A DNA stretch of 29,632 bases from a virus. How positions within the stretch are numbered: the stretch's first letter is position 1; the number at the start of each line of letters is the position of its first letter. Below are positions 22,256-29,290 of the stretch, one piece after another. The translations under genes and the position numbers were made by a program. The notes beneath the pieces are model-generated. The model ran no database searches, had not been told where the DNA came from, and worked only from the letters and a program-made list of their open reading frames with translations. The stretch lies in the IMG/VR virus record IMGVR_UViG_3300024182_000017, positions 1-29,632 of that record. The stretch is one strand, 5' to 3'.

Positions 22256-22576
22256 TCAGTCGTGCGCTGTGGCAATCGAAATCAAAATCTCCCGTTCGCA
22301 CTCTGGTAATCGCTCGCCGTCAAACTTCCCGCAATAGTCGTACGGATGGAAGCACATCGAAGTCGGCCACCATGATCCTTCCCGGCCAAACATCTTCCAC
22401 ATCACAACATTTGCCCAGCACACGCCCGAATGGTCGTTGATCCAGTTCAGCAACTTCCATGGCGTGATGTGCCGCAAGCACGGCGGAGGGGTCAAGAGCC
22501 AACTGCCTTCATCGCCGCGCTTAACGTAATCTTGCAATAACCACCACGCCCGGATGCGCCGAATTACTTCTCCCAT
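22256..22576 (-). CDS. tryptophan-rich hypothetical protein, 106 aa
   Basis: MGEVIRRIRAWWLLQDYVKR begins a protein with ten Trp residues and segments such as TPWKLLNWINDHSGVCWANV and GSWWPTSMCFHPYDYCGKFD. No transmembrane helix or catalytic motif is clear. It overlaps the preceding 57-aa gene by 13 bases. Family not recognised. Confidence 0.6.
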   Translation of the reverse strand: MGEVIRRIRAWWLLQDYVKRGDEGSWLLTPPPCLRHITPWKLLNWINDHSGVCWANVVMWKMFGREGSWWPTSMCFHPYDYCGKFDGERLPECEREILISIATAHD

Positions 22577-22737
22577 ATTCCCTTCGCTTTCTTCGCAATC
22601 ATCAGCGCCAATTCTTCATTGAGCAGGCTTAATCTGTCTCCGCAGAATCCCGAAAGCCATTCCAGAAACTCATCATGCTTACGGTATTCCTCTAACCCTT
22701 CGTGTACTGCTATGAGGTCTGCTCTTGGTATGGTCAT
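22564..22737 (-). CDS. small hypothetical protein, 57 aa
   Basis: MTIPRADLIAVHEGLEEYRK, then HDEFLEWLSGFCGDRLSLLN and a basic end (AKKAKGIWEK). Acidic, helical, with an ATG overlapping the upstream stop as ATGA (22734-22737). It fills what would otherwise be a gap, and has coding-like composition. Function unknown. Confidence 0.65.
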   Translation of the reverse strand: MTIPRADLIAVHEGLEEYRKHDEFLEWLSGFCGDRLSLLNEELALMIAKKAKGIWEK

Positions 22738-23003
22738 GCGCGTTGCTCCAATGCCCGATGAATCACGTTTAGCTTTTCTGGCCTGCGTTTAGCATGCGCA
22801 AACTTTGCATATGTCCCGCTCCGGTTGATGTCTTCGCGGGCGCTCCGAATGTTCATGCCAACAATTTCAGCGATGCGCGAGAACGTATTTCTATGAATGC
22901 CTAAATCTCTCGAGGCCGCACACTGATTGCCATTGTTTCGCATCAGCGCCTCCATCAAGAGACGTTTCTTGTAATCGTTTATCAAAATCTCAAATACTGT
23001 CAT
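22734..23003 (-). CDS. Fis-type helix-turn-helix protein, 89 aa
   Basis: The stretch YKKRLLMEALMRNNGNQCAA followed by SRDLGIHRNTFSR at about residues 11-43 is a Fis/NtrC C-terminal type helix-turn-helix. The C-terminal half is basic and less ordered. It probably binds DNA and could regulate the early operon or help replication. I start at the ATG 23001-23003; a TTG ten codons earlier is possible, and the ribosome binding site is weak. Confidence 0.7.
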   Translation of the reverse strand: MTVFEILINDYKKRLLMEALMRNNGNQCAASRDLGIHRNTFSRIAEIVGMNIRSAREDINRSGTYAKFAHAKRRPEKLNVIHRALEQRA

Positions 23004-23134
23004 TGGCCGGTTTCCCGCTAGAAGGCCGCTCAAGGGGAACGGCCTCCCGGCTTCGAGTTCAAACTTTCGTGTTAACGATTAGGAAACTCTTTCCTTTCCA
23101 TAGAGTGACTGCTGTATTAGTCCGGTTACACCAA

Positions 23135-23593
23135 TTATGTGAGCATCTTATCGGCAAACTTCTTGGAGCTGGTAGCTCGTATATGTCGCGCCAAATCTTT
23201 CAACGCTATTTGCCCGCGTTCTGATTTTCCTTTCAGCTTTCCGCTTTCCACGCCGTCACAAAACTTACGCAAAACATCGGCAAGCATGTAAAACTTTTCG
23301 CCAGCCAATTTGCGGCGCTTGAGGTCTTCGATTTCGCGGCGCTGTTTGGCGTCCTCGGTTCGCGCCTCCGGCGTAAATTCCCTAATTTTGGCAATCATCG
23401 GGACAAATTCGGAATATCCACGCGCTCGCCGCACCCCTTCCGCGAATCGGTTAAATCCAACACGTTCACATTCATCGCGCCAATCCTGCAAATAAGCTTT
23501 CTCGGTTTCCGGCTCAAGTTTCTGGTGTGGATAGCGAATCACCGTTTCCCGAAAAAGCTGCCTGACCTCAGAATTCCATTTTGTCGATGCCAT
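23135..23593 (-). CDS. putative replication accessory (helicase-loader-like) protein, 152 aa
   Basis: Follows and overlaps the replication protein by 26 bases. The N-terminal helical domain (NSEVRQLFRETVIRYPHQKL, DECERVGFNRFAEGVRRARG, VPMIAKIREFTPEART) resembles the DNA-polymerase-associated or helicase-loader helper proteins that follow DUF1376-type replication proteins; the rest is charged (KQRREIEDLKRRKLAGEKFY). No Walker motif, so it is not a DnaC-type ATPase. The role is inferred from position. Confidence 0.55.
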   Translation of the reverse strand: MASTKWNSEVRQLFRETVIRYPHQKLEPETEKAYLQDWRDECERVGFNRFAEGVRRARGYSEFVPMIAKIREFTPEARTEDAKQRREIEDLKRRKLAGEKFYMLADVLRKFCDGVESGKLKGKSERGQIALKDLARHIRATSSKKFADKMLT

Positions 23594-24272
23594 CTAGCCG
23601 CTCCTGCAACGCGCTTTTTTTCTCGTTGCCGTTCACGCTAACCTGCACTACCCATTCACTTGGGTCATCGTTGAATCCGTCTCCGTTCAGCCATGTGCTC
23701 ATGTACGGAATGTATTTTTTTTCTTTACGCGCTCGCTCACATGCCGCCGCATATTGAATCACTCGCTGCAAAATAAATTCCGCCGAATCGACCAAATTTG
23801 CTTTCTGTTCCTTAGAAACTCTCTTAACTGCTGAAAGAAAAGACTTCTTAGCTGTTCTTTTCTGTAAGTGCCTTGGATAGTACTTATAAGAATTAATAAA
23901 TAACTCTCCCAAGGTGTCATTAGACTCTAGGCAAACATGTCCATGTGCTTTGTTTTCTACCGCTTCCATCGCAAGTTTTTGTCCTTCAATGAAACTCAGT
24001 AGGCCAGAATGACAAAGCCACTGTTCGCCGTTTTCATCCTTGACCTTGAAGCAAGACACCACTAAGCCGCCATGTGTTTCCCAAAAGCTCTTAGTGCGCG
24101 CTCCAGCAAGCATCCAAAGGTTGGCGTCCAATCGCACTCTTAAATCCTTCTCAAAACAAAGATGTCGAAAAATTCTATAGAACCAGCCGAGCTGAAAATC
24201 CGTCAGCTTGCTCAGCCGGTCAGGATCAATCAGTGAACCGAAAAATTCTCTGACTTGAACATCTACCGCCAA
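23568..24272 (-). CDS. phage replication protein (DUF1376-like), 234 aa
   Basis: LTDFQLGWFYRIFRHLCFEK and DANLWMLAGARTKSFWETHG resemble the winged-helix N-terminal region of DUF1376 phage replication initiators; the C-terminal YIPYMSTWLNGDGFNDDPSE is the typical end of such proteins (patterns of the kind P..TWLN...W.D). The start is a TTG (24270-24272) with GGAGGG three bases upstream, closer than ideal. It probably brings the replicative helicase to the origin. No iterons were found inside the gene, though this is where an origin is sometimes embedded. Confidence 0.65.
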   Translation of the reverse strand: MAVDVQVREFFGSLIDPDRLSKLTDFQLGWFYRIFRHLCFEKDLRVRLDANLWMLAGARTKSFWETHGGLVVSCFKVKDENGEQWLCHSGLLSFIEGQKLAMEAVENKAHGHVCLESNDTLGELFINSYKYYPRHLQKRTAKKSFLSAVKRVSKEQKANLVDSAEFILQRVIQYAAACERARKEKKYIPYMSTWLNGDGFNDDPSEWVVQVSVNGNEKKSALQERLDGIDKMEF

Positions 24273-24328
24273 TTACCCTCCACTACTTCGCCTCCGCCTG
24301 CTCGGGCATTTAGACTGCTGCTCCCCGA

Positions 24329-24676
24329 TTAAATTTCCTGAATGTCGATGTTGTGAATAGCTTTCATTAACTTTTTCTTCAGTCTGTAGGCAGGCGTTTT
24401 GAACCCTTTAGCATCCTCTGTAATTTCGCACCAGTCTCCGTTGTCGCTTTGGCATTCGTAAAAAAAGTCTGCCTCATAGGTGCAAATCAACGTACCGTTT
24501 ACCTCTAGCGGCCATCGCAAATCTTTTTTATCCCAAATAAGACCGCGTATAATTCCTTGCTGTTCCAAAAGCTTAAGATGTGAATACCTCGTCGCCTCAC
24601 GCTTGCTGGCAAAGCGCACGTTATCCACAATCGTCGGAACTGCTCCATACTTGCTGCGGGTTATGCGGCGGGGCAT
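24329..24676 (-). CDS. DUF1064 phage nuclease, 115 aa
   Basis: SKYGAVPTIVDNVRFASKRE at the start, LICTYEADFFYEC in the middle and EDAKGFKTPAYRLKKKLM near the end match DUF1064, small phage proteins with a PD-(D/E)XK-like core (D70 and D88-A-K90 as candidate residues). Such proteins are thought to resolve or nick DNA during replication or recombination. Full length. Confidence 0.85.
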   Translation of the reverse strand: MPRRITRSKYGAVPTIVDNVRFASKREATRYSHLKLLEQQGIIRGLIWDKKDLRWPLEVNGTLICTYEADFFYECQSDNGDWCEITEDAKGFKTPAYRLKKKLMKAIHNIDIQEI

Positions 24677-24689
24677 CGGCCTTAGTCCC

Positions 24690-25229
24690 TCAGTTCGCTC
24701 TCGGTTGTGTTTTCGGTTTGTCGATCTCGTTCAGCAGCGGGGTTGCGCGTTTCTTGAGCAGTGCTTCCGCGAAGCGTTCGAGGTCTTTCTTGTAGCAGCC
24801 ATGCCGCGTTACGATAGCCTGAAATTCTTCGATGTCATGCTTGACGGTGCGCCAGACTTGACGGCCCTTGTTGTCATACTTCTTCTCAAAGTCTTTATCC
24901 AGAGCAGGGGCAGCGTGGCAAAGCTCGTGGTCGATAAGTGCGCGTTTCTTTTCGACCGTAAATTCAGAATCGTTCCAGATTTCTTTGTTGAGTAGGATGA
25001 CGAAATCCCATTCGGCCAGCTCTTTTTGGAGATCGGATGCCTTGACGCAGCGGCCTAGAACAAGATGACCGTCAACATCAGGCTTGAGAGCCTTGCGCCA
25101 CGCCAAACAGATTTTGGCAGTATGTAAATCTTCATGGAATTTGTCGCGCACTTCAGCAAGTAGTTTATACGGCTCAGAATTGCCGTTCGGGTTGATGAGT
25201 TCGTAATTTACCTTCTTCGGTTTCTTCAT
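24690..25229 (-). CDS. phage metallopeptidase (PhageMetallopep-like), 179 aa
   Basis: The zinc motif H101-E102-x-x-H105 (KKRALIDHELCHAAP) and the later block DIEEFQAIVTRHGCYKKDLE fit the putative phage metallopeptidase family. The N-terminal part includes DGHLVLGRCVKASDLQKELA and FVILLNKEIWND. I start at the second in-frame ATG (25227-25229) because AGGAG sits six bases before it and abuts the first. It may cut a host or phage protein early in infection. It lies in the replication module, overlapping the zinc-ribbon gene. Confidence 0.8.
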   Translation of the reverse strand: MKKPKKVNYELINPNGNSEPYKLLAEVRDKFHEDLHTAKICLAWRKALKPDVDGHLVLGRCVKASDLQKELAEWDFVILLNKEIWNDSEFTVEKKRALIDHELCHAAPALDKDFEKKYDNKGRQVWRTVKHDIEEFQAIVTRHGCYKKDLERFAEALLKKRATPLLNEIDKPKTQPRAN

Positions 25230-25383
25230 CTGCATCTCCTTTTAAAATTTCGGGTTCCGTTATCCACGGCCCCGGCTTAGTTCCAAGCCTTCTGTACCTT
25301 CGCCGCGCTCCGCAAGCTAAACACTTCTGCCAACCTCGTTGCGGCCAAGTAACTTGCCCATGAACGCAGCCAAACCATTTCAC
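25174..25383 (-). CDS. zinc-ribbon-like small protein, 69 aa
   Basis: MKWFGCVHGQVTWPQRGWQK then CLACGARRRYRRL: a Cys/His pair and a CxxC as in small zinc ribbons. The tail is acidic and disordered. The gene overlaps the next one by 56 bases in another frame, a longer overlap than its neighbours, but the N-terminal part is convincing. Confidence 0.6.
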   Translation of the reverse strand: MKWFGCVHGQVTWPQRGWQKCLACGARRRYRRLGTKPGPWITEPEILKGDADEETEEGKLRTHQPERQF

Positions 25384-25583
25384 TTAATCAGCCTCGCCAC
25401 TCTCGCCCAAGCCGCAGCCCACAGGCTCAACTTAGGTTCATCAGCGGGAAGGATGCGCAAAAACGGGGATTCTTCGTGTGGCGTAACTATTTCTGGCCTG
25501 ACCTTGTAGAGCAAAATCTGGTCATGCAGGCTCACGCCCTGAAGACGTTCTAGCTTGCGGTATTCGAGTTCAAAGGTGTTCAT
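25380..25583 (-). CDS. hypothetical protein, 67 aa
   Basis: Starts MNTFELEYRKLERLQGVSLH at the ATG (25581-25583) overlapping the HNH stop as ATGA; an earlier in-frame start lies inside the HNH gene and was rejected. Helical with a hydrophobic C-terminal helix (LSLWAAAWARVARLIK) that is amphipathic. No family. Confidence 0.6.
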   Translation of the reverse strand: MNTFELEYRKLERLQGVSLHDQILLYKVRPEIVTPHEESPFLRILPADEPKLSLWAAAWARVARLIK

Positions 25584-25906
25584 GCGATCACACTTTCCAG
25601 ATTTCTTCGGCTTCCTTTCAGCAGATTGCAATAGCTATGAGCAGGCTGAAGGTTTGATTCTGAATGGTCTTTGCATCCGCCCATTTTGCCTGGAATGATG
25701 TGGTCGGCCACCAAGTCGTCCCATGTGTAAATAGACCGTTTGCAGACGCCACACTTGAGCTGCCCAAACTTCTCATTCCACCACTTCGTTCGCATCCGTA
25801 AGCTAATTGAAGCCCAGTCCTCAGCCGCGGGAGCCGAGGTAAACAACTCAGGCCGCTTTCTCCGCGGAGCACCGCGCTTTCTTGGGATTCGGGTATAGCG
25901 GGTCAT
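25580..25906 (-). CDS. HNH endonuclease, 108 aa
   Basis: Zinc-finger-type HNH: C52 and C55 in KCGVCKRSIYTWDD, D68-H69 in LVADHIIPGK, N85 and H90...C93 in SNLQPAHSYCNLLKGS. The first 30 residues are very basic. Such HNH proteins cut DNA and in phages may serve in packaging, recombination or homing. It lies between a zinc-rich small protein and other early genes, with ATGA overlaps both sides, so it is part of the operon. Confidence 0.88.
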   Translation of the reverse strand: MTRYTRIPRKRGAPRRKRPELFTSAPAAEDWASISLRMRTKWWNEKFGQLKCGVCKRSIYTWDDLVADHIIPGKMGGCKDHSESNLQPAHSYCNLLKGSRRNLESVIA

Positions 25907-26115
25907 GCTGATTTAACATCCTCGTTCATTTGTGGGCACAGGTCATAAAACGGATGCCCATCTTCTTCTACGCGAACGTAATGTTGCTTCTTACAATCTG
26001 AGCAATAATGACCTCCGCAGGCGCACTTAGAGAGACATCTGTCGCAATAGTCCCCTCCGCATTCATCGCAGCCTTCGTCAAAACACTCATTCCTGCATCC
26101 ATCGCAAATAGTCAT
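25903..26115 (-). CDS. cysteine-rich zinc-binding protein, 70 aa
   Basis: Thirteen cysteines in 70 residues (CDGCRNECFDEGCDECGGDY, then CDRCLSKCACGGHYCSDC) would bind two or more zinc ions, as in B-box or RING-like double fingers. Acidic overall, so protein binding is likelier than DNA binding. ATG overlaps the exonuclease stop. Could be a host-factor inhibitor or adaptor; this is inference. Confidence 0.7.
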   Translation of the reverse strand: MTICDGCRNECFDEGCDECGGDYCDRCLSKCACGGHYCSDCKKQHYVRVEEDGHPFYDLCPQMNEDVKSA

Positions 26116-26849
26116 ACGCAGTCCTGCTCCGTAATCTGAAGTTCTGCATCAAATTCTGGATACTGGCCTCTGGCTTGCCTTACGCTGGCACGCAGCTTGT
26201 CCTCTAGGCTGTAGTTTTTGGCGTTGCGTTTAATCTGCTCGAACTCGGCAACCACTTCCTCAAGGAAAATGATTGCCTGCTTCTCTTGCTCGGCAATCTT
26301 CTTTTCGTCACGATCAACGCGCACGATTAGCATTTGCAGATCCTCAGGCAGGCGAGGATCAAAGCTGGTGAAGTCACAATACTTGGCTTCTGGGCCAGCG
26401 CACGCCAGCTGCCATGTAATTTGCGGTATGTATTCTGATGGGACAACGCCATCACGAAGGTATTCAAGGTGCGTAATCGTGTTCGGTACCTTAATCTCAA
26501 GCAATCCTTCGCCATCAATCAAGCCATCAGGAGAAGCACCACAACGATCTAAGGTCGGATGCAACAAAAATCCAATCAGGTCAACTGAAACTTTCTGGCG
26601 TAGCTCATACTCAGCTCTAGCTTGGGCTTCGAACTCTATGCCAAACTCCATAGCAGGAGAAACATAATGTTCCACTGCGCGGCCAGTTATAAGCTCCTGC
26701 AAAAGCTCTAACTTCATCTTGGCTCGCTTTCCCGATTCCTTGCCATTTTTGTTGAATGAGCACGCGGCTGCGATGCGGCAAGAAGTCAACATGCCCTTTC
26801 TCGCCTCAAGCCATTCAGGGGATCGCTGGATCACATCTAGGATTTGCAC
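26112..26849 (-). CDS. YqaJ-type exonuclease (viral recombinase), 245 aa
   Basis: Lambda-exonuclease-like 5'-3' exonuclease that makes single-stranded tails for the ERF annealing protein. Motifs: RSPEWLEARKGMLTSCRIAA at 9-28, CGASPDGLIDGEGLLEIKVP at 103-122 with D108, E118 and K120 as the catalytic set, and PSEYIPQITWQLACAGPEAK. GTG start (26847-26849) with GGAGGG just upstream. Together with ERF it forms the recombination pair, split by an HNH gene. Confidence 0.88.
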   Translation of the reverse strand: MQILDVIQRSPEWLEARKGMLTSCRIAAACSFNKNGKESGKRAKMKLELLQELITGRAVEHYVSPAMEFGIEFEAQARAEYELRQKVSVDLIGFLLHPTLDRCGASPDGLIDGEGLLEIKVPNTITHLEYLRDGVVPSEYIPQITWQLACAGPEAKYCDFTSFDPRLPEDLQMLIVRVDRDEKKIAEQEKQAIIFLEEVVAEFEQIKRNAKNYSLEDKLRASVRQARGQYPEFDAELQITEQDCV

Positions 26850-27355
26850 GCTTCCCTCCTGCTTTCATTCCATCCGCCTGGAACGATAGGAACGGCTAGG
26901 GCACGATATATCTCCCACCCCAAGCGGTTTATCCGGCTATGAATTATTTTGTATGGCAAGCGCAAGTTGCGACAGGCTTCAGCGAGAGTTAGGCGCTCCC
27001 CTGCAAGTTCAACATAAATACAGTTGCGTTTGTTTGTTGACTGCTCCTGCCTAGTCGCCCAGCGACAGTTACCCGGTTCATAGTTGCCGTCATTGTTGAT
27101 GCGCTCAATTGTGTGCAGGGGAGAAGGGCGTTTACCCATATCTTCTAGAAAAGCCTCAAATGAATCCCATCTTTTGCAGACCGTTATGCCCCTTCCCCCG
27201 TAATCCGCATATCTGGGGTGACGGGGATTGTTGCAGCGCTGTCGAATCTGAACTAGAGAGTTGCGAAACTTAGCCATTTCCGGGTCTCTTTCGCGCCATC
27301 TCCGGCCAGCATCAGCGCTAGCCTTCCTGCGTTTTGCTAAATCTGCGTAAGGCAT
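26837..27355 (-). CDS. HNH homing-endonuclease-like protein, 172 aa
   Basis: The core GRGITVCKRWDSFEAFLEDM and HTIERINNDGNYEPGNCRWA (H81, D89, N96) is that of freestanding phage HNH endonucleases, with a C-terminal DNA-binding stretch (GERLTLAEACRNLRLPYKII) like a helix-turn-helix repeat. It is wedged between the ERF and YqaJ genes, which normally lie together, with tidy overlaps at both ends, suggesting insertion of a mobile endonuclease that has been kept in the operon. Confidence 0.85.
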   Translation of the reverse strand: MPYADLAKRRKASADAGRRWRERDPEMAKFRNSLVQIRQRCNNPRHPRYADYGGRGITVCKRWDSFEAFLEDMGKRPSPLHTIERINNDGNYEPGNCRWATRQEQSTNKRNCIYVELAGERLTLAEACRNLRLPYKIIHSRINRLGWEIYRALAVPIVPGGWNESRREACKS

Positions 27356-28113
27356 TAGTCCTCACCAGCCTTCCGCAATTCCGCCTTTTTGGTGTCCTTT
27401 GCTCTGACGATTCGCAGCATGGCCTGGCCGTCTCCCGTGGCCTTGGCTGCTGCGTAAGCGTCATCGTAAATCTTCTTCAGTTCTGCAAGGGTTGAGCAGT
27501 TTTCAATCCATTCCAGGCGCTCGTTCAATTCGGCGAAGGTTCCGTTGGAGAGATTGCCGTCATTGTCATCTTCCCCAATGGCGACGTTGAAGATCATCTT
27601 GAGCAGGTAGCGCATCCCATAGCTTCCGGCTGAACCTCTGGCATGCGTCTTGGTCATCACGTCACTGCCCTTGGCACCTTTGCCGTCTGCTGGCATGTCA
27701 TAGTGATATACGCGAGTGTGGCCGCCGCGAGAGAGGTAACAGCGAACGCGAACCATCTCCACTTCGGGTGGGATACTGGGATCGGTGTCAAATGAAAGGC
27801 TGAAACCGTGCTTCAGGTAAATGGGACGCAGGGCACCGTCAAGCCGGGAGTAGGTCGCATATTTGCTGTGAGTGCTCGGGTTATCGGCGTTGGGAACGAT
27901 GCGACCGCATTCCTTCTGTGCGAGGTTCAGGGCATCATTAAACTCAAGCTCTGCCTGAAATGCACGCTCCTGCCTCACTAAAGCTGCAATGCGTTCAATC
28001 ACATCAATCGCCGCGTTGTTGTGCAGGGCAATCGAAAGCAGTTCAACGGGAGTGGGCATTCGGCGCTGCATTCCATCGGTCATAGGCTGTAAATCAAGTT
28101 GCTGGGTTGCCAT
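27355..28113 (-). CDS. erf: ERF-family single-strand annealing protein
   Basis: Anneals complementary single strands in phage recombination and circularisation. SKYATYSRLDGALRPIYLKH and GSAGSYGMRYLLKMIFNVAI with GEDDNDGN are the signature blocks of the ERF superfamily. Length 252 aa is usual, with a charged C-terminal tail that often binds SSB-like partners. Good AGGA site before the ATG. Confidence 0.9.
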   Translation of the reverse strand: MATQQLDLQPMTDGMQRRMPTPVELLSIALHNNAAIDVIERIAALVRQERAFQAELEFNDALNLAQKECGRIVPNADNPSTHSKYATYSRLDGALRPIYLKHGFSLSFDTDPSIPPEVEMVRVRCYLSRGGHTRVYHYDMPADGKGAKGSDVMTKTHARGSAGSYGMRYLLKMIFNVAIGEDDNDGNLSNGTFAELNERLEWIENCSTLAELKKIYDDAYAAAKATGDGQAMLRIVRAKDTKKAELRKAGED

Positions 28114-28122
28114 AAATTCCTT

Positions 28123-28326
28123 TCAATTCGGCAAATCGTTTTCGTCACACGCCGCTTGCAACAAGCAGCGAATAAACTGCTCACAGTACATGTCTTCCAT
28201 GGCGTCTACTGCTGCTTCGCCACCAAATAGAGCAGCCCATCTGCGGTAATGCACTTCAGGGAAGTTGCTGCGTTGCCAGCAGTAGCCTCGATAAGTAAGC
28301 TCGTTGATTACAGGCGTATGGTTCAT
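28123..28326 (-). CDS. hypothetical early protein, 67 aa
   Basis: MNHTPVINELTYRGYCWQRS, then EAAVDAMEDMYCEQFIRCLL: acidic and helical in the second half. ATGA overlap with the upstream gene. No family. Confidence 0.65.
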   Translation of the reverse strand: MNHTPVINELTYRGYCWQRSNFPEVHYRRWAALFGGEAAVDAMEDMYCEQFIRCLLQAACDENDLPN

Positions 28327-28622
28327 GCCTCGTCTCCGTTGTATTCGGCCATGCCGTGATACTGAAGGCGCATCTCAAAGTCGATACGCTCGCTGGAATA
28401 CTCCATTTCCTCGCGTTCTTCTTTCGATCTGACGATGCTCTTTCTCTCTGGCAGGATGGAGATGGTCATGCACAAGGAAGGAATCCTCGCCCCAGCAACG
28501 GCTCCATCCATCTCGCATTGAGCAGCCGATAAATTGCTACTCAGGCCAGATGCTTCAAAAAGTGGCAGGCTCTCTGCCTGTGGGCATATCTCGGCTCCGG
28601 TTTCAGGGTCGCGGTAGGTCAT
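28323..28622 (-). CDS. hypothetical early protein, 99 aa
   Basis: MTYRDPETGAEICPQAESLP leads a polar region with several Cys; the C-terminal part is Glu/Arg-rich (SKEEREEMEYSSERIDFEMR). GGAG lies eight bases before the ATG. Family unknown. Confidence 0.6.
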   Translation of the reverse strand: MTYRDPETGAEICPQAESLPLFEASGLSSNLSAAQCEMDGAVAGARIPSLCMTISILPERKSIVRSKEEREEMEYSSERIDFEMRLQYHGMAEYNGDEA

Positions 28623-28626
28623 AGAA

Positions 28627-28848
28627 TCACTCCGCTAACCAAACGGCATATTTATTGTTGGCGAGTTTGCTGGTGTGAACCTTCACCCCTAGTAAACGCA
28701 TACGGGTGTACAGGTTGCTCAGAACGCCTACATATTCAACCGCTTTGCCTGCGGGGAGTTTTTTAAGCGCCTCCAGCATTTCCGGATATTTGTTGTGTGG
28801 CATACGCTTCGGAGCATCAATTACTTTGAATTCATTCGTATCGGCCAT
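28627..28848 (-). CDS. first early gene, hypothetical, 73 aa
   Basis: MADTNEFKVIDAPKRMPHNK, then helix-rich YPEMLEALKKLPAGKAVEYV and RMRLLGVKVHTSKLANNKYA, reminiscent of small nucleic-acid-binding or anti-host proteins. I start at the ATG (28846-28848), which has GAGGGG five bases upstream; a GTG two codons earlier is inside the same hairpin. Its ribosome binding site lies in the 3' arm of a perfect 10-bp stem. Confidence 0.65.
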   Translation of the reverse strand: MADTNEFKVIDAPKRMPHNKYPEMLEALKKLPAGKAVEYVGVLSNLYTRMRLLGVKVHTSKLANNKYAVWLAE

Positions 28849-28849
28849 T

Positions 28850-28876
28850 CGCACCCCTCAACCTCAGAGGGGTGCG
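28850..28876 (-). promoter_or_regulatory. hairpin that sequesters the ribosome binding site of the first early gene
   Basis: On the minus strand: CGCACCCCTC, loop TGAGGTT, GAGGGGTGCG, then A and the ATG. The stem is 10 perfect base pairs, seven of them G-C, and its 3' arm contains the GAGGGG ribosome binding site. There is no T-run, so it is not a terminator. Folding would block translation of the early operon's first gene, suggesting control by a protein, RNA or temperature. Confidence 0.6.
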
Positions 28877-28938
28877 CTAAAATGAAGGCGATTCGTTTAT
28901 CGAAAGTGGCTCAGCAAGTTTGCCGATAGTGACCCGTA

Positions 28939-28980
28939 TTCCTAAACCGCAGGTCGCAGGTTCGACTCCTGCCAGGGCCT
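28939..28980 (+). other. attachment-site core: 3' half of tRNA-Arg(CCU)
   Basis: The sequence has, in order, a TTCCTAA anticodon loop (anticodon CCT), 3' anticodon-stem ACCGC, variable loop AGGTC, T-stem GCAGG, T-loop TTCGACT, CCTGC and acceptor 3' strand CAGGGCC. The 5' part of the tRNA is missing: the bases before the anticodon loop do not pair with ACCGC, and no GGCCCTG occurs upstream. A tRNA 3' half beside an integrase is the classic att core, restoring the host tRNA on integration. tRNA-Arg(CCU), E. coli argW, is a known integration hotspot. No second copy was seen in the window. Confidence 0.75.
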
Positions 28981-29027
28981 TAGAACTTCGATTTACGAAA
29001 GCATCTCACGATAGCGCACCACGTTGG

Positions 29028-29195
29028 TTAACTGGCTTTCATGCCTTCAGCCTCAGCAAACCGCCTGAGGGCCATTTGGAGAATTGCTGTTCTGGTTACC
29101 CCATGCTTCCGTTGTCCCTGAGTGAGAATTTCTATGTCCTCAGGTCGGGGGGTGAACGAAACTTTCACGGGTAGCTTGGGGTTTTTCTTTGCCAT
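29028..29195 (-). CDS. ribbon-helix-helix DNA-binding protein, 55 aa
   Basis: MAKKNPKLPVKVSFTPRPED then IEILTQGQRKHGVTRTAILQ: a beta strand followed by two helices, as in CopG/Arc-type repressors. The start at 29193-29195 is chosen because it directly follows a strong promoter; a longer frame would run through that promoter. Its position between the att core and the integrase remnant suits a lysogeny or excision regulator. Confidence 0.7.
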   Translation of the reverse strand: MAKKNPKLPVKVSFTPRPEDIEILTQGQRKHGVTRTAILQMALRRFAEAEGMKAS

Positions 29196-29202
29196 TTCGG
29201 AC

Positions 29203-29233
29203 TCTATACTACTCGATTGTATTACGCTGTCAA
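29203..29233 (-). promoter_or_regulatory. strong promoter for the ribbon-helix-helix gene, possibly leaderless
   Basis: Minus strand -35 TTGACA (29228-29233); overlapping -10 candidates TAGTAT (29206-29211, spacer 16) and TATAGA (29203-29208, spacer 19). The predicted transcript start would be at or within about 4 bases of the ATG at 29195, and no ribosome binding site lies between, so a leaderless message is likely. Confidence 0.55.
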
Positions 29234-29290
29234 GGAAAAAATGCGGGGCAACGGAATCAACATTTTGAGGGAGTTCGGAACGAGTTTTCC

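Noticed and set aside
28905-28985. A complete tRNA gene
   Set aside because: Only the 3' half from the anticodon loop on is tRNA-like. The 5' anticodon stem, D-arm and matching 5' acceptor strand are missing.
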